Below, in pieces: positions 55,295 to 63,899 of a DNA stretch of 64,000 bases. Position 1 is the first letter of the stretch, and each line of letters begins with the position of its first letter. Position numbers and translations under genes: made by a program. Source of the stretch: Agrobacterium vaccinii (GTDB lineage Bacteria > Pseudomonadota > Alphaproteobacteria > Rhizobiales > Rhizobiaceae). Where the stretch lies: assembly GCF_021310995.1 (NCBI RefSeq), contig NZ_CP054150.1, positions 2,294,001 through 2,358,000 on the forward strand, read 5' to 3'. The notes beneath the pieces are model-generated. The model had not been told where the DNA came from. It saw nothing but the letters and a program-made list of their open reading frames with translations, and did no database searches.

Positions 55295-56077
55295 TTACCG
55301 GTGGCGTGATTGCGGCAGCACATAGGGTACGTGCCCAGCGGGTATGCGGCCCACGGTGCCGCCAATGCCATAAACCCGCGCAATCGTCTCGTCGTTGATC
55401 GTTTCGCGCGAGGGACCGCAGGCGGTAATTCTGCCGCGGTGCATGACGATAAGTTGATCTGCAAATTCCGCCGCGAGATTGAGATCGTGCAGAACGGCCA
55501 GCACCGTGCCGCCGTTTTTCGCAAAGTCCCGCGCGGTTTCCAGCACGGAAATCTGGTGACCGAGGTCGAGGCTCGATGTCGGCTCGTCCAGCAGAAGCGC
55601 CTTCGCCTCCCCGTTCTCGACGGCCTGCGGCACTTGCGCAAGCGCACGCGCGAACTGGACGCGCTGCTGCTCCCCGCCCGACAGCATGTTGTAGGCTCGC
55701 CCCTCGAAACCGCTCAAGCCAACCTTGGCGAGTGCCGCCCTCGCCTGCTCTTCCGGCTGAAAAGACCCCTGCGCCACGGCACCCATGCGCACGATTTCCA
55801 GCGCTGTGAAGGGAAACGACAGCACCGTGCTTTGCGGCAACACGGCCCGTAGTCGGGCAAGCTGGGCCGGTTTGAACAGTCCGACATCGACAGTACCATA
55901 GGCAACGGCGCCCGTATCTGCACGCATTTCGCCTGAGAGCACCTTCATCAGCGTTGATTTTCCAGCCCCGTTGGGACCGATAATGACGCTGAACGTGCCC
56001 GGCGAAAGCTTGATGGAGACATCGTCCAGCAAACGGCGGCCGGATCTCGTGACGGTAACACCACGCGTGGAAATCAT
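55295..56077 (-). CDS. hmuV: Heme ABC transporter ATP-binding protein HmuV
   Basis: HmuV powers heme import across the inner membrane. The 260 residues carry Walker A GPNGAGKSTLM at about 35-45, signature LSGGEQQRVQFARAL and Walker B LLLDEPTSSLD. Its start overlaps hmuU by four bases (ATGA). It is the last gene of hmuT-U-V. Confidence 0.94.
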   Translation of the reverse strand: MISTRGVTVTRSGRRLLDDVSIKLSPGTFSVIIGPNGAGKSTLMKVLSGEMRADTGAVAYGTVDVGLFKPAQLARLRAVLPQSTVLSFPFTALEIVRMGAVAQGSFQPEEQARAALAKVGLSGFEGRAYNMLSGGEQQRVQFARALAQVPQAVENGEAKALLLDEPTSSLDLGHQISVLETARDFAKNGGTVLAVLHDLNLAAEFADQLIVMHRGRITACGPSRETINDETIARVYGIGGTVGRIPAGHVPYVLPQSRHR

Positions 56078-57165
56078 GACACGTTCCTCAGACCCAGCCC
56101 GTTGTCACGGCCCAACAGCAGAAACAGGAAGACCGGCGCACCGATCAGAGCGGTGACGACGCCGATGGGCAGTTCGGCGGGTGCTGCCACGGTGCGCGCG
56201 AAACTGTCGGCCAGAAGCAGCAATGCTGCCCCGCCGATGGCGGAGGCGGGCAGCAGAAACCGGTGCGACGAACCGATGACAAGCCGCAGCAGATGCGGCA
56301 CGACGATGCCCACGAAACCGATCGACCCAGCCGCTGCAACGCTCGCTCCGCAGGCGGCGGCAACGGCAACGATGACGACGCGCTTCAGGCGCTGCACCGG
56401 TATGCCCATGTGAAAGGCAACGGCATCTCCCAGAATCAGCGCATCCAGCCCCTTCGACACGAAGGGAATGCTGGCGAGAAGGAGGAGGAAAAACGGCAGC
56501 GTCGTCCAGATTTTCAAAGACGTCGCTCCGCCCAGCGAGCCAAGGCTCCAGAAGGTGATGTCGCGCAGCGCCCGGTCATCGGCCACGAACATCATCAACC
56601 CCATCAATGCGGCGCTGAGCGCGGCAATCGCAATACCGGCCAGAACGAGAACGGTGGTGGAGGTGGAGCCGTTGCGGGTCGCAATCAGATAGAGCAGCAG
56701 CGTATTGATCAGACCACCGAAAAACGCCATCAGCGGCAGAAAATGCGCCCCAAAAAACAGCGCAATCGGCGCCAGCATGCCGCCGCCCAGCGCCAGTGCC
56801 GCGACGGCAAACAGCGCAGCCCCCGACGTGATGCCGATCAGGCCGGGATCGGCCAGCGGGTTGCGAAACAGCCCCTGCATCATGGCACCCGAGACGGCAA
56901 GCCCGGCCCCGATCATCAGGCCGAGACCCGTGCGTGGCAGGCGCACGGCCTCAAGGATCACCCGGTCGCGCGCATCCATGGTATCGGCATGTCCAGTAAA
57001 ATAGAGCCAGAGTTCATGCAGCCCCACACCCGTCGGACCGCTGGCCAGAGAGACGAAGCAGGCAAAGACCAGAACCGAAACGAGTGCAACAATCGTGACG
57101 GCACCCTTGCGAGAACGGTCTCCTGCTATGGGACCCGCGCCCTGGCTCACCACTGCGGCACTCAT
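56074..57165 (-). CDS. hmuU: Heme ABC transporter permease HmuU
   Basis: HmuU is a FecCD-type permease with about ten transmembrane helices in 363 residues. Conserved features include LPRTGLGLMIGAGLAVSGAMMQGLFRNPLADPGLIG and the late GSIGFVGIVVPHLLRLVIG. It overlaps hmuT at its start and hmuV at its end by four bases each, so the three subunits are translationally coupled. Confidence 0.95.
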   Translation of the reverse strand: MSAAVVSQGAGPIAGDRSRKGAVTIVALVSVLVFACFVSLASGPTGVGLHELWLYFTGHADTMDARDRVILEAVRLPRTGLGLMIGAGLAVSGAMMQGLFRNPLADPGLIGITSGAALFAVAALALGGGMLAPIALFFGAHFLPLMAFFGGLINTLLLYLIATRNGSTSTTVLVLAGIAIAALSAALMGLMMFVADDRALRDITFWSLGSLGGATSLKIWTTLPFFLLLLASIPFVSKGLDALILGDAVAFHMGIPVQRLKRVVIVAVAAACGASVAAAGSIGFVGIVVPHLLRLVIGSSHRFLLPASAIGGAALLLLADSFARTVAAPAELPIGVVTALIGAPVFLFLLLGRDNGLGLRNVS

Positions 57166-58049
57166 GGCTTCACGATTTCAGGGTAGAGCTTGGCGGCAAG
57201 TTCCCGTCCTGCCGCAGGGGTGCGCGGACCGAAACCGATGAGATAAAGACCATCCATGCTGATCAGCGACTTGGACGCCGCAGCCGGTGTGGATTGGAAG
57301 GCCGGAAGCGCAAATACCTGATCGGGATTTTCCGCATGGTTGCCGCGCTGCATGGTCAAGACCACTTCGGGAGCTGCCGCAATCACGGCCTCATCGGTCA
57401 GCGGCTTGTAGCCGGTGATTTCCTGGGCCGCATTGATACCGCCTGCCATTTCGATGATGGCCGCCGCTTCCGTATCCTTGCCAGCCGCCATGATGCGACC
57501 GCCTGCGGTGGAGAGAACGAACAGCACGCGCTTTTTCTTGTCCCCCACGCCAGCTACGTCACTCGCCAGCGCCGCAAGGCCCTTGTCCACCTCATCGGCC
57601 AGACCCTTGGCTTTGGCCGAAAGACCGACCGCTGCGCCGACATCCTCGATTTTCTTGGCAATAGCGCTCGGCAGCGGCGGCGTATCGACGGTCACCATCG
57701 GCACTTCGCTGGCCTTCAGAATGCCGATCACGTCGGCAGGACCGGCACCGTCTTCCGACAAAATGAGATCGGGCTTTTGCGAAAGAATGCCTTCCGACGA
57801 TAGTGCACGCATATAGCCGATATCGGGCTTCGTCAGTGCTTCTGCCGGAAAGCTGCTGGTCGAGTCACGGGCCACGATGCGGTCTCCGGCACCCAGCGCG
57901 TAGAGAATTTCGGTGATCGTGCCACCCACCGCCACGATGCGCTTTGCCTGCGGATTACCCTGATCGGAGGCGCTGGCGGCCACGGGAGAGAGTGCCAGCG
58001 AAACAGGAACAATGGCACTGATGATGAGGGAACGAAGTAAAAGCGGCAT
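57162..58049 (-). CDS. hmuT: Periplasmic heme-binding protein HmuT
   Basis: HmuT receives heme from the outer-membrane receptor and delivers it to HmuUV. The 295 residues begin with a signal peptide (cleavage near AASAS). The mature protein is a type III periplasmic fold with RIVAVGGTITEILYALGAGDRIVARDSTSSFPA, typical of HmuT. I use the ATG at 58049 since the codon at the head of the open frame is TTG and adds six polar residues. No receptor or TonB gene is in the window. Confidence 0.93.
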   Translation of the reverse strand: MPLLLRSLIISAIVPVSLALSPVAASASDQGNPQAKRIVAVGGTITEILYALGAGDRIVARDSTSSFPAEALTKPDIGYMRALSSEGILSQKPDLILSEDGAGPADVIGILKASEVPMVTVDTPPLPSAIAKKIEDVGAAVGLSAKAKGLADEVDKGLAALASDVAGVGDKKKRVLFVLSTAGGRIMAAGKDTEAAAIIEMAGGINAAQEITGYKPLTDEAVIAAAPEVVLTMQRGNHAENPDQVFALPAFQSTPAAASKSLISMDGLYLIGFGPRTPAAGRELAAKLYPEIVKP

Positions 58050-58094
58050 GGCGTGATCCTGAAACAATGCGGCGCGCTACAGCCTGCACGCCAT

Positions 58095-58148
58095 ATAAGT
58101 TGAGTTAATTACACATCTTTATAAACCGCACAATCCGATAAGTTGACT
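58095..58148. promoter_or_regulatory. Direct repeats in the hmuT / hmuQ divergent promoter region
   Basis: ATAAGTTGA(G/C)T occurs at 58095-58105 and at 58138-58148, 43 bases apart, in the AT-rich interval between divergent heme genes. They may be sites for an iron regulator such as RirA or Irr, but they do not match a consensus I can state with confidence. Confidence 0.4.
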
Positions 58149-58227
58149 ATTTTTGTTATCTTTAATATCTCCGTCCCCAGGGGCAGCGGTGCCAACACTG
58201 GTGCCAGAACTGAAAGGGAGACTATCC

Positions 58228-58581
58228 ATGTTTATTGCCATGAACCGGTTCCGTGTCGTGCCGGGCTTCGAAGAAGCGTTCGAAACCATCTGGCGCGAGC
58301 GCAAGCGCCATCTGGCCGAGATGCCGGGCTATGTCGAGTTTCACATGCTGAAGGGCGCCAAGGCCGACGACCACACGCTTTATGCATCCCACACCGTCTG
58401 GGCCACCAAAGACGATTTCACCGCCTGGACGAAATCCGAACAGTTCCGCGCAGCCCACGCCAATGCCGGCAACAATCGCGGCAAGGTCGAATATCTGTCC
58501 GGTCCGCATTTCGAAGGCTTCGACGTGATCATTCACGAGGGCCAGAACGGCGAAGACCTGCCCGTGGCAGCCCAGGCATGA
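58228..58581 (+). CDS. hmuQ: Heme-degrading monooxygenase HmuQ/IsdG-like
   Basis: This 117-residue protein belongs to the IsdG/HmuQ heme oxygenase group of the antibiotic-biosynthesis monooxygenase fold. Asn6, Trp67 and His77 fall at the positions of the catalytic Asn-Trp-His triad of IsdG. It would open imported heme and release iron; HmuQ and HmuD do this in Bradyrhizobium. The ATG has GGGAG about seven bases upstream. It is divergent from hmuTUV and its stop overlaps the hutX start (ATGA). Confidence 0.88.
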   Translation: MFIAMNRFRVVPGFEEAFETIWRERKRHLAEMPGYVEFHMLKGAKADDHTLYASHTVWATKDDFTAWTKSEQFRAAHANAGNNRGKVEYLSGPHFEGFDVIIHEGQNGEDLPVAAQA

Positions 58582-59084
58582 GCGACACGTCCATTGCCGA
58601 GCGCGCAAGGGCAGCGCTTGCCGAAAAACCCGATGGCGTGGTGGAAGCCATTGCGGCAACTGCTGGCGTGACACCGGCTGACGTGCTGGCCGTTCTGCCG
58701 CACGGTGCCGCCGTCTCCGCGCCCGCCGAGAAGTTCATCGATATCTGGAACGAGCTACGCAGCTGGGGCGAAGTTCTGATGATCGTGCAGACGCCGGACA
58801 TCGTCTTCGAAGTTCCCGGCCACCTGCCGGAGGGAACGGAAGGACATGGCTGGTTCAACATTCATGGTGACAGCCCCATTGGCGGGCACATCAAGAAAGA
58901 CAATTGCGCGACGATCACCTTCGTGGACCGCACGTTCCATGGTCGCCGGTCACTGTCCGTCTGGTTCATGAATGCCGGTGGCAGCGCCATGTTCAAGCTG
59001 TTCGTGCGCCGCGACGAAAACAAGGAACTGATGGCCGACCAGCTTTCGAAATTTGAAGCGCTGCGCGACAGCTTCCTCTCCTGA
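58578..59084 (+). CDS. hutX: Cytoplasmic heme carrier HutX/ChuX-like
   Basis: HutX-type proteins bind imported heme in the cytoplasm and hand it to heme-degrading enzymes. The 168 residues match the family (ERARAALAEKPDGVVEAIAATAGV at the start, then GWFNIHGDSPIGGHIK and SLSVWFMNAGGSAMFKLFV). Its ATG overlaps the hmuQ stop codon by four bases, so the carrier and the oxygenase are translated together. A terminator follows ten bases after the stop. Confidence 0.9.
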   Translation: MSDTSIAERARAALAEKPDGVVEAIAATAGVTPADVLAVLPHGAAVSAPAEKFIDIWNELRSWGEVLMIVQTPDIVFEVPGHLPEGTEGHGWFNIHGDSPIGGHIKKDNCATITFVDRTFHGRRSLSVWFMNAGGSAMFKLFVRRDENKELMADQLSKFEALRDSFLS

Positions 59085-59093
59085 CGAAAACTC

Positions 59094-59125
59094 AGCCGCT
59101 ACCTCTAATTTCGGTAGCGGCTTTT
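59094..59125 (+). terminator. Terminator of hmuQ-hutX
   Basis: A perfect 10-bp stem (AGCCGCTACC / GGTAGCGGCT) with a 9-base loop ends in TTTT. Confidence 0.88.
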
Positions 59126-59270
59126 CCTTTGAACATCCAATGTCGCTTCCGGCATGGCTTGACCCTCCCATCATGCCCTATCCATTCAAGGCCTTGGTTC
59201 TGTGCGAGAGGCTTTTCGCCGTTCCCGACCTGCGCTATAGGCCGTTGCGACACATGATGAGGGGAAGCCG

Positions 59271-60155
59271 ATGACGACCTATGTTTTGACCGTAGCCTGC
59301 ACATCCAAACGCGGCATCGTCGCCGCCATCTCGGGTTATCTGGCGGACAAGGGTTGCAACATCGTCGACAGCTCCCAGTTCGACGACCTCGAAACCGGCA
59401 AATTTTTCATGCGCGTCTCCTTCATTTCCGAGGAAGGCCAGAGCATGGACAATATTCAGGCTGGCTTTGCGCCCATCGCGACGGAATTCGGCATGGAGGC
59501 CAATATCTACAGCGATGGCGAACGGACCAAGACACTGCTGATGGTGTCGCGTTTCGGCCACTGCCTGAACGACCTGCTCTATCGCTGGAAAATCGGCGCG
59601 CTGCCCATTGATATCGTCGGCGTGGTCTCCAACCATTTCGAATACCAGAAAGTCGTCGTCAATCACGATATCCCCTTCCACCACATCAAGGTTACGAAGG
59701 AGAACAAGCCGAAGGCCGAAGCGCAATTGCTGGACCTGATCGACACCAGCGGTGCAGAACTGGTCGTGCTGGCGCGTTACATGCAGGTGCTCTCGGACGA
59801 AATGTGCCGCAAGATGTCGGGCCGCATCATCAACATCCACCACTCCTTCCTGCCCAGCTTCAAGGGTGCAAACCCCTATAAGCAGGCTTACGAGCGCGGC
59901 GTAAAGCTCATCGGTGCGACAGCGCATTACGTCACCGCCGATCTGGACGAGGGCCCGATCATCGAGCAGGACACGGTTCGCGTCACCCACGCGCAATCGG
60001 CGGAAGACTACGTCTCGCTGGGCCGGGATGTGGAAAGCCAGGTCCTGGCCCGCGCTATCCACGCCCACATCCACCACCGCACCTTCATCAACGGCAACCG
60101 CACCGTCGTCTTCCCACCAAGCCCCGGCAGTTACGCATCGGAGCGGATGGGGTGA
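59271..60155 (+). CDS. purU: Formyltetrahydrofolate deformylase
   Basis: PurU hydrolyses 10-formyltetrahydrofolate to formate and tetrahydrofolate. The 294 residues have an N-terminal ACT domain (about 3-80, LTVACTSKRGIVAAISGYLADKG) and a formyltransferase-like domain. The catalytic Asn, His and Asp are in INIHHSFLPSFKGANPYKQA and YVTADLDEGPIIEQ. It balances one-carbon units, often with glycine cleavage. Some rhizobial genomes have several paralogues. It appears monocistronic. Confidence 0.95.
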   Translation: MTTYVLTVACTSKRGIVAAISGYLADKGCNIVDSSQFDDLETGKFFMRVSFISEEGQSMDNIQAGFAPIATEFGMEANIYSDGERTKTLLMVSRFGHCLNDLLYRWKIGALPIDIVGVVSNHFEYQKVVVNHDIPFHHIKVTKENKPKAEAQLLDLIDTSGAELVVLARYMQVLSDEMCRKMSGRIINIHHSFLPSFKGANPYKQAYERGVKLIGATAHYVTADLDEGPIIEQDTVRVTHAQSAEDYVSLGRDVESQVLARAIHAHIHHRTFINGNRTVVFPPSPGSYASERMG

Positions 60156-60255
60156 TTTTTTACCGATGAGAATCTTGAACTTTATTTTCGCTGGGGAGCA
60201 ACCGACCGCCTGACTGACCGTTGTTTTCACGTTATCAAACACAGAGGTCTCCCTC

Positions 60256-60654
60256 ATGAAAAAGCTGATTATTGCCGGTGCCGCGCTGTTCCTCGCGGCA
60301 GGGTCTACGTTTGCCCAGCAGCCACCACCACCGCCTCCAGGGGGCGCGCCAGACGCGGGCCAACAGGCTGATGCGCCACCGCCTCCTCCACCACCTCCGG
60401 GTGCTGGACCAAGAGCCGATGTTCCTCCTCCACCGCCACCACCCGGCCATTGGGGTCCTAAAGACGGCGGCCCACGAGAAGGCGGTCCGCGTGATCGTAT
60501 GATGATGCCACCGCCACCTCCGCCACCTTCGAAGGGCGCTCATTTCCGCCTGGAGCAGGGCGAAACCAAGATCGATATCAAATGCGCCGATGATGAGCCG
60601 ATGAAGGCTTGTTCGGACATCATGATGCAGTTGATCAACAAGATTAACGAGTAA
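60256..60654 (+). CDS. Proline-rich secreted protein of unknown function
   Basis: This 132-residue protein has a signal peptide (MKKLIIAGAALFLAAGSTFA) and a mature region dominated by four runs of six to eight prolines separated by Gly/Asp/Ala spacers (about residues 22-92). A C-terminal domain of about 40 residues follows (HFRLEQGETKIDIKCADDEP to the end) with two cysteines. The proline runs suggest a stiff spacer that carries the C-terminal domain through the periplasm or outer layer. I do not recognise the family. Confidence 0.8.
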   Translation: MKKLIIAGAALFLAAGSTFAQQPPPPPPGGAPDAGQQADAPPPPPPPPGAGPRADVPPPPPPPGHWGPKDGGPREGGPRDRMMMPPPPPPPSKGAHFRLEQGETKIDIKCADDEPMKACSDIMMQLINKINE

Positions 60655-60693
60655 TATTCCATTCGACCGATGAAGCGGCGCTCAGGCGCCGCT

Positions 60694-62070
60694 TCAGGAA
60701 AAACGGACGGTGGCTTTCAGCCCTTTTCCAGATGTACCGTCTTCCAGTGACAGCTGCCCGTTAAACAGCGCAGCAATCTCCTCGACAATGGCGAGGCCAA
60801 GTCCTGCGCCGGGTGCCGCATTGCCATCGCCTCTGGCGAAGCGCTGCCGCACGACATCTCTTTTTTCAGCAGAGATTCCTGGGCCGTTGTCTTCGACCTC
60901 GATAAACGCCGAGCCCTGAACATTTCCTACCCTCACCGTCACCTCCGCACCCCGCCCGGCATAGGCGATGGCATTGCTGATCAGGTTGCCCAGCAACTCT
61001 CCCAACAGCAACGGTTCTGCCGGAATGCTCGCCATTTCCACCTGTTCGAAACCAAGGTCGATGCCAGCATCTGCTGCAACAGGCACGTAGTCAGCCGTGA
61101 CAGATTGCGCCAGCGAGACGAGATCGACCTCGACGAGGCTTTGCTTCTCTCCAGAACCGGCAGCATCGATATTGGCCATGCGCAGCAGTTGCGCCAGAAT
61201 ATGCTCTGCATGTGCGACAGAAGCGTCGCCCTTGTGAGCCGCCGCCTGCGCCTCTTGCAACGTCGAAGCGCGCGCCGAGAGGGCCAACTGCGTGCGAATA
61301 ATCGCAAGCGGTGTTCTGAGCTGATGGCTGGCATTCCCCGTAAAGTGCCGCAGCGCATCCAGTGCAGATTGCAGCCGCACCATGAACGAGTTGACGGTTT
61401 CCACGAGGTTCTCGACTTCCACCGGCACGGATTGGCGGATCGGATGCAAATCATTGGGGCTGCGTTCAGCGATGGCTTCGCTGAGGCGGTAAAGCGGGCG
61501 CAGCGAAATCGTCACTGCAATCCACACGATAATAGCGGCACCGATGATCATGAACAGAAGGCGCAGAGCGGAGCGAATGATGATGGCCTGCGCCAGGCGG
61601 CTACGCGCAATCGTGGTCTCTGCCACGGTCACGGTAAACGGCACCGAGTTGACGCCCGTCGAGGCAAACCGCTCGATGGCCGCGACACGAATGGGCTCGC
61701 CACGAAATTCGGCATCGATGAAAATCGGCGCGTCACTGCGCGCCTTGTCCACCGAGGGCAGATTTTGATAGCCGGTCAGGAACTGACCGTTGGGGCCATC
61801 CACCCGGTAAAACACCCTGTCTTGCGCTGCCGATGTCAGCATTTCCAGCGCGACATAGGGGATATCCACCTCCAGCGAACCGTTTTCAGACACCACGACC
61901 CGCTCGGCAATTGCCAAGGCAGAGCCGGAGAGCACACGGTCGGAAACGATATTGGCGGTGTTGATAGCTTCACGATAGGTATCGGCCAGCGCGATGCAGC
62001 CGATGATCGCCGTGGAAATCAGAAGCCAGCCCAGCAGGCGCCGCCGCAGCGAATAGGCGGCCTGCCTCAT
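60694..62070 (-). CDS. Sensor histidine kinase (TctE-like)
   Basis: This 458-residue kinase has two membrane helices (about 10-30 and 168-190) around a periplasmic sensor of about 135 residues (2CSK_N-like), a HAMP-like region, and a HisKA domain with phosphoacceptor His249 in NASHQLRTPLAIIRTQ. An HATPase domain with VEDNGPGISAEKRD and GAGLGLAIVEEI completes it. TctE-type kinases sense carboxylates. Its start overlaps the response-regulator gene by four bases. The signal may be presented by the divergent binding protein. Confidence 0.92.
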   Translation of the reverse strand: MRQAAYSLRRRLLGWLLISTAIIGCIALADTYREAINTANIVSDRVLSGSALAIAERVVVSENGSLEVDIPYVALEMLTSAAQDRVFYRVDGPNGQFLTGYQNLPSVDKARSDAPIFIDAEFRGEPIRVAAIERFASTGVNSVPFTVTVAETTIARSRLAQAIIIRSALRLLFMIIGAAIIVWIAVTISLRPLYRLSEAIAERSPNDLHPIRQSVPVEVENLVETVNSFMVRLQSALDALRHFTGNASHQLRTPLAIIRTQLALSARASTLQEAQAAAHKGDASVAHAEHILAQLLRMANIDAAGSGEKQSLVEVDLVSLAQSVTADYVPVAADAGIDLGFEQVEMASIPAEPLLLGELLGNLISNAIAYAGRGAEVTVRVGNVQGSAFIEVEDNGPGISAEKRDVVRQRFARGDGNAAPGAGLGLAIVEEIAALFNGQLSLEDGTSGKGLKATVRFS

Positions 62071-62756
62071 TGCGCGGTCTCCGGCAGTTTTTCGAGGTAA
62101 TAGCCGATGCCCCGCGCCGTCTTCACCGTCAGCCCGTGAGGCCCCAGACGTTTGCGCAGACGGCTGACATATTGCTCGATGGCATTGCCGGAAAGCTCGT
62201 CATCGAATCCGGTCAGAGACTGGACGATGGCTTCCTTTGCCACCACTTTTCCGGCGCGCATGAACAGCACTTCCAGCAGCGCCACCTCGCGTGCGGGAAT
62301 GTCGAGCGGATGCCCTTCGGCGGAAAATGTGCGCGATGTCAGATCGAAGGAGACGTTACCGAAGCTGGCCAGCGAAGAGCGCAGACCGGCATTGCGGCGG
62401 AGCAGCACCCGCACCCGCGCCTCGAATTCATTGATGTCGAAAGGCTTGGTCATGTAATCGTCGGCACCGAGATCGAGCCCCTTTACCCGCTCCTCCGGCG
62501 AACCGCGGGCGGTGAGGATCAACACCGCCGCCTTGTCCTGACGGGCGCGCATGGAACGCAACACGTCTATGCCGTCCATTTCCGGCAGGTTGAGGTCGAG
62601 AATGACGAGATCGAAATTTTCAGCGGCAATGGCGGCAGAAGCGGACGCGCCATCGGACACCACATCCACGGCATAGCCGCTTCCGCGCAACAGCGCAGAA
62701 AGGCCTTCCGACAAAACCTGATTGTCCTCCACCAGCAGAATTCTCAACGCCAGCAA
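62067..62756 (-). CDS. OmpR-family response regulator (TctD-like)
   Basis: This 229-residue regulator has a receiver domain with phosphoacceptor Asp54 (VILDLNLPEMDG) and KPFDINEFEAR, then a winged-helix domain (REVALLEVLFMRAGKVVAKE). It is the partner of the overlapping kinase gene. The promoter region lies in the 63-base interval shared with the divergent binding-protein gene, a likely target. Confidence 0.93.
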   Translation of the reverse strand: MLALRILLVEDNQVLSEGLSALLRGSGYAVDVVSDGASASAAIAAENFDLVILDLNLPEMDGIDVLRSMRARQDKAAVLILTARGSPEERVKGLDLGADDYMTKPFDINEFEARVRVLLRRNAGLRSSLASFGNVSFDLTSRTFSAEGHPLDIPAREVALLEVLFMRAGKVVAKEAIVQSLTGFDDELSGNAIEQYVSRLRKRLGPHGLTVKTARGIGYYLEKLPETAQ

Positions 62757-62819
62757 TCCTCCATTTGGCTTTGAAACTATCCAAGCCTTTCCGTCTTGTG
62801 AATGGCAAGGCGCTGCGGC

Positions 62820-63899
62820 ATGATCTTTTCCATGCGTATTCTTCTGTCCCTCTGTCTTTTCCTGACGGCCGCCACCTGTTTGAAGGCGCAGCAGATGCTG
62901 TTTCCTGCTCTTTCCGGGAAGGCAGACGCGGAAACGCTCGTGGTCTATTCTTCATTGGACGAGCCACTTGCCACGCCCATGATAGAAGGTTTCCAGAAAG
63001 CAAACCCGGATGTGGCGGTCTCTTACGAGGACATGCTGACGGGAGAGATCTACGATCGCATCGTGCGGGAAACGGACGCCGGTGAAAAAACCGCCGACTT
63101 CGCTTTCTCCTCGGCCATGGACCTTCAAGTCAAACTCAGCAATGACGGCTATGCGCAACGCTCCGATCTGCCGATGAGCGCACGCTGGCCCGCCTGGGCC
63201 AACTGGCGCAACACGGCCTATGCGCTGACCTTCGAACCCGCCGTCTTCGTCTACCACAAGCCGAGTTTCCAGACCGAAAAGCCCCCAGCCAGCCGCGCGG
63301 AGTTCGTGGATTATCTGGAGCGGCACGCCAAAGAGGTCCACGGCCGCATCGCAACCTACGACATCGAACGTTCGGGCGTCGGCTTCTTGTTCATGTCGCG
63401 GGATCAGGAGCAGTTCGGTGATATCTGGAATGTCATCAAGAGCATGGGCACGGCGGGCGTGAAGGTTTACTCCACCTCATCCGCCATTCTGGAACGCATC
63501 TCGGATGGCCGCTTCGTGCTGGGCTACAACATCCTCGGCTCCTATGCGGCGGATTGGGCATCGCGCCACCCCGATGTCGGCATCGTGCTGCCGAAGGACT
63601 ATACAGTTGTCATGTCCCGCATCGGGCTGGTGCCGCAGGCGGCGCGCAATGCGGAACTTGGCCGTCGCTATCTGGAATTTTTCATGTCGAAGGAAGGCCA
63701 GACAATCATGGCGCGGCAGTTGCAGATCCCCGCCGTCAGCCCAGATGTGGCGGGCGACAACACGGCCAACATGATGCAGGCCATCCACGGCGCGCAATTG
63801 CGGCCCGTGCCGGTCAGTCCGGGACTGATGGTCTATCTCGACCAGGTCAAACGCGCCCGCATCATCGAGCGCTGGAACGAAGCTTTGCGCGCCCAGTAG
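62820..63899 (+). CDS. Periplasmic solute-binding protein (AfuA/PgtC-like)
   Basis: This 359-residue exported protein starts with a signal peptide (RILLSLCLFLTAATCLKA) and has the type II binding fold of the Fe3+/phosphoglycerate group (ETLVVYSSLDEPLATPMIEGFQKANP). Tyrosines that bind Fe3+ in AfuA/FbpA proteins are not clearly kept, so the ligand is open; PgtC, which acts with a two-component system in phosphoglycerate sensing, is a fitting comparison. No permease or ATPase follows in the window. The ATG at 62820 has AAGG nine bases upstream; the ATG at 62832 is also possible. Confidence 0.85.
   Translation: MIFSMRILLSLCLFLTAATCLKAQQMLFPALSGKADAETLVVYSSLDEPLATPMIEGFQKANPDVAVSYEDMLTGEIYDRIVRETDAGEKTADFAFSSAMDLQVKLSNDGYAQRSDLPMSARWPAWANWRNTAYALTFEPAVFVYHKPSFQTEKPPASRAEFVDYLERHAKEVHGRIATYDIERSGVGFLFMSRDQEQFGDIWNVIKSMGTAGVKVYSTSSAILERISDGRFVLGYNILGSYAADWASRHPDVGIVLPKDYTVVMSRIGLVPQAARNAELGRRYLEFFMSKEGQTIMARQLQIPAVSPDVAGDNTANMMQAIHGAQLRPVPVSPGLMVYLDQVKRARIIERWNEALRAQ

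Noticed and set aside
56263..57186. 307-codon plus-strand frame opposite hmuU
   Set aside because: It is a shadow of the FecCD-type permease gene.
60671..60696. Hairpin after the proline-rich gene as terminator
   Set aside because: The 11-bp stem is perfect, but no T run follows on either strand and it overlaps the kinase stop codon; it may still be structural.
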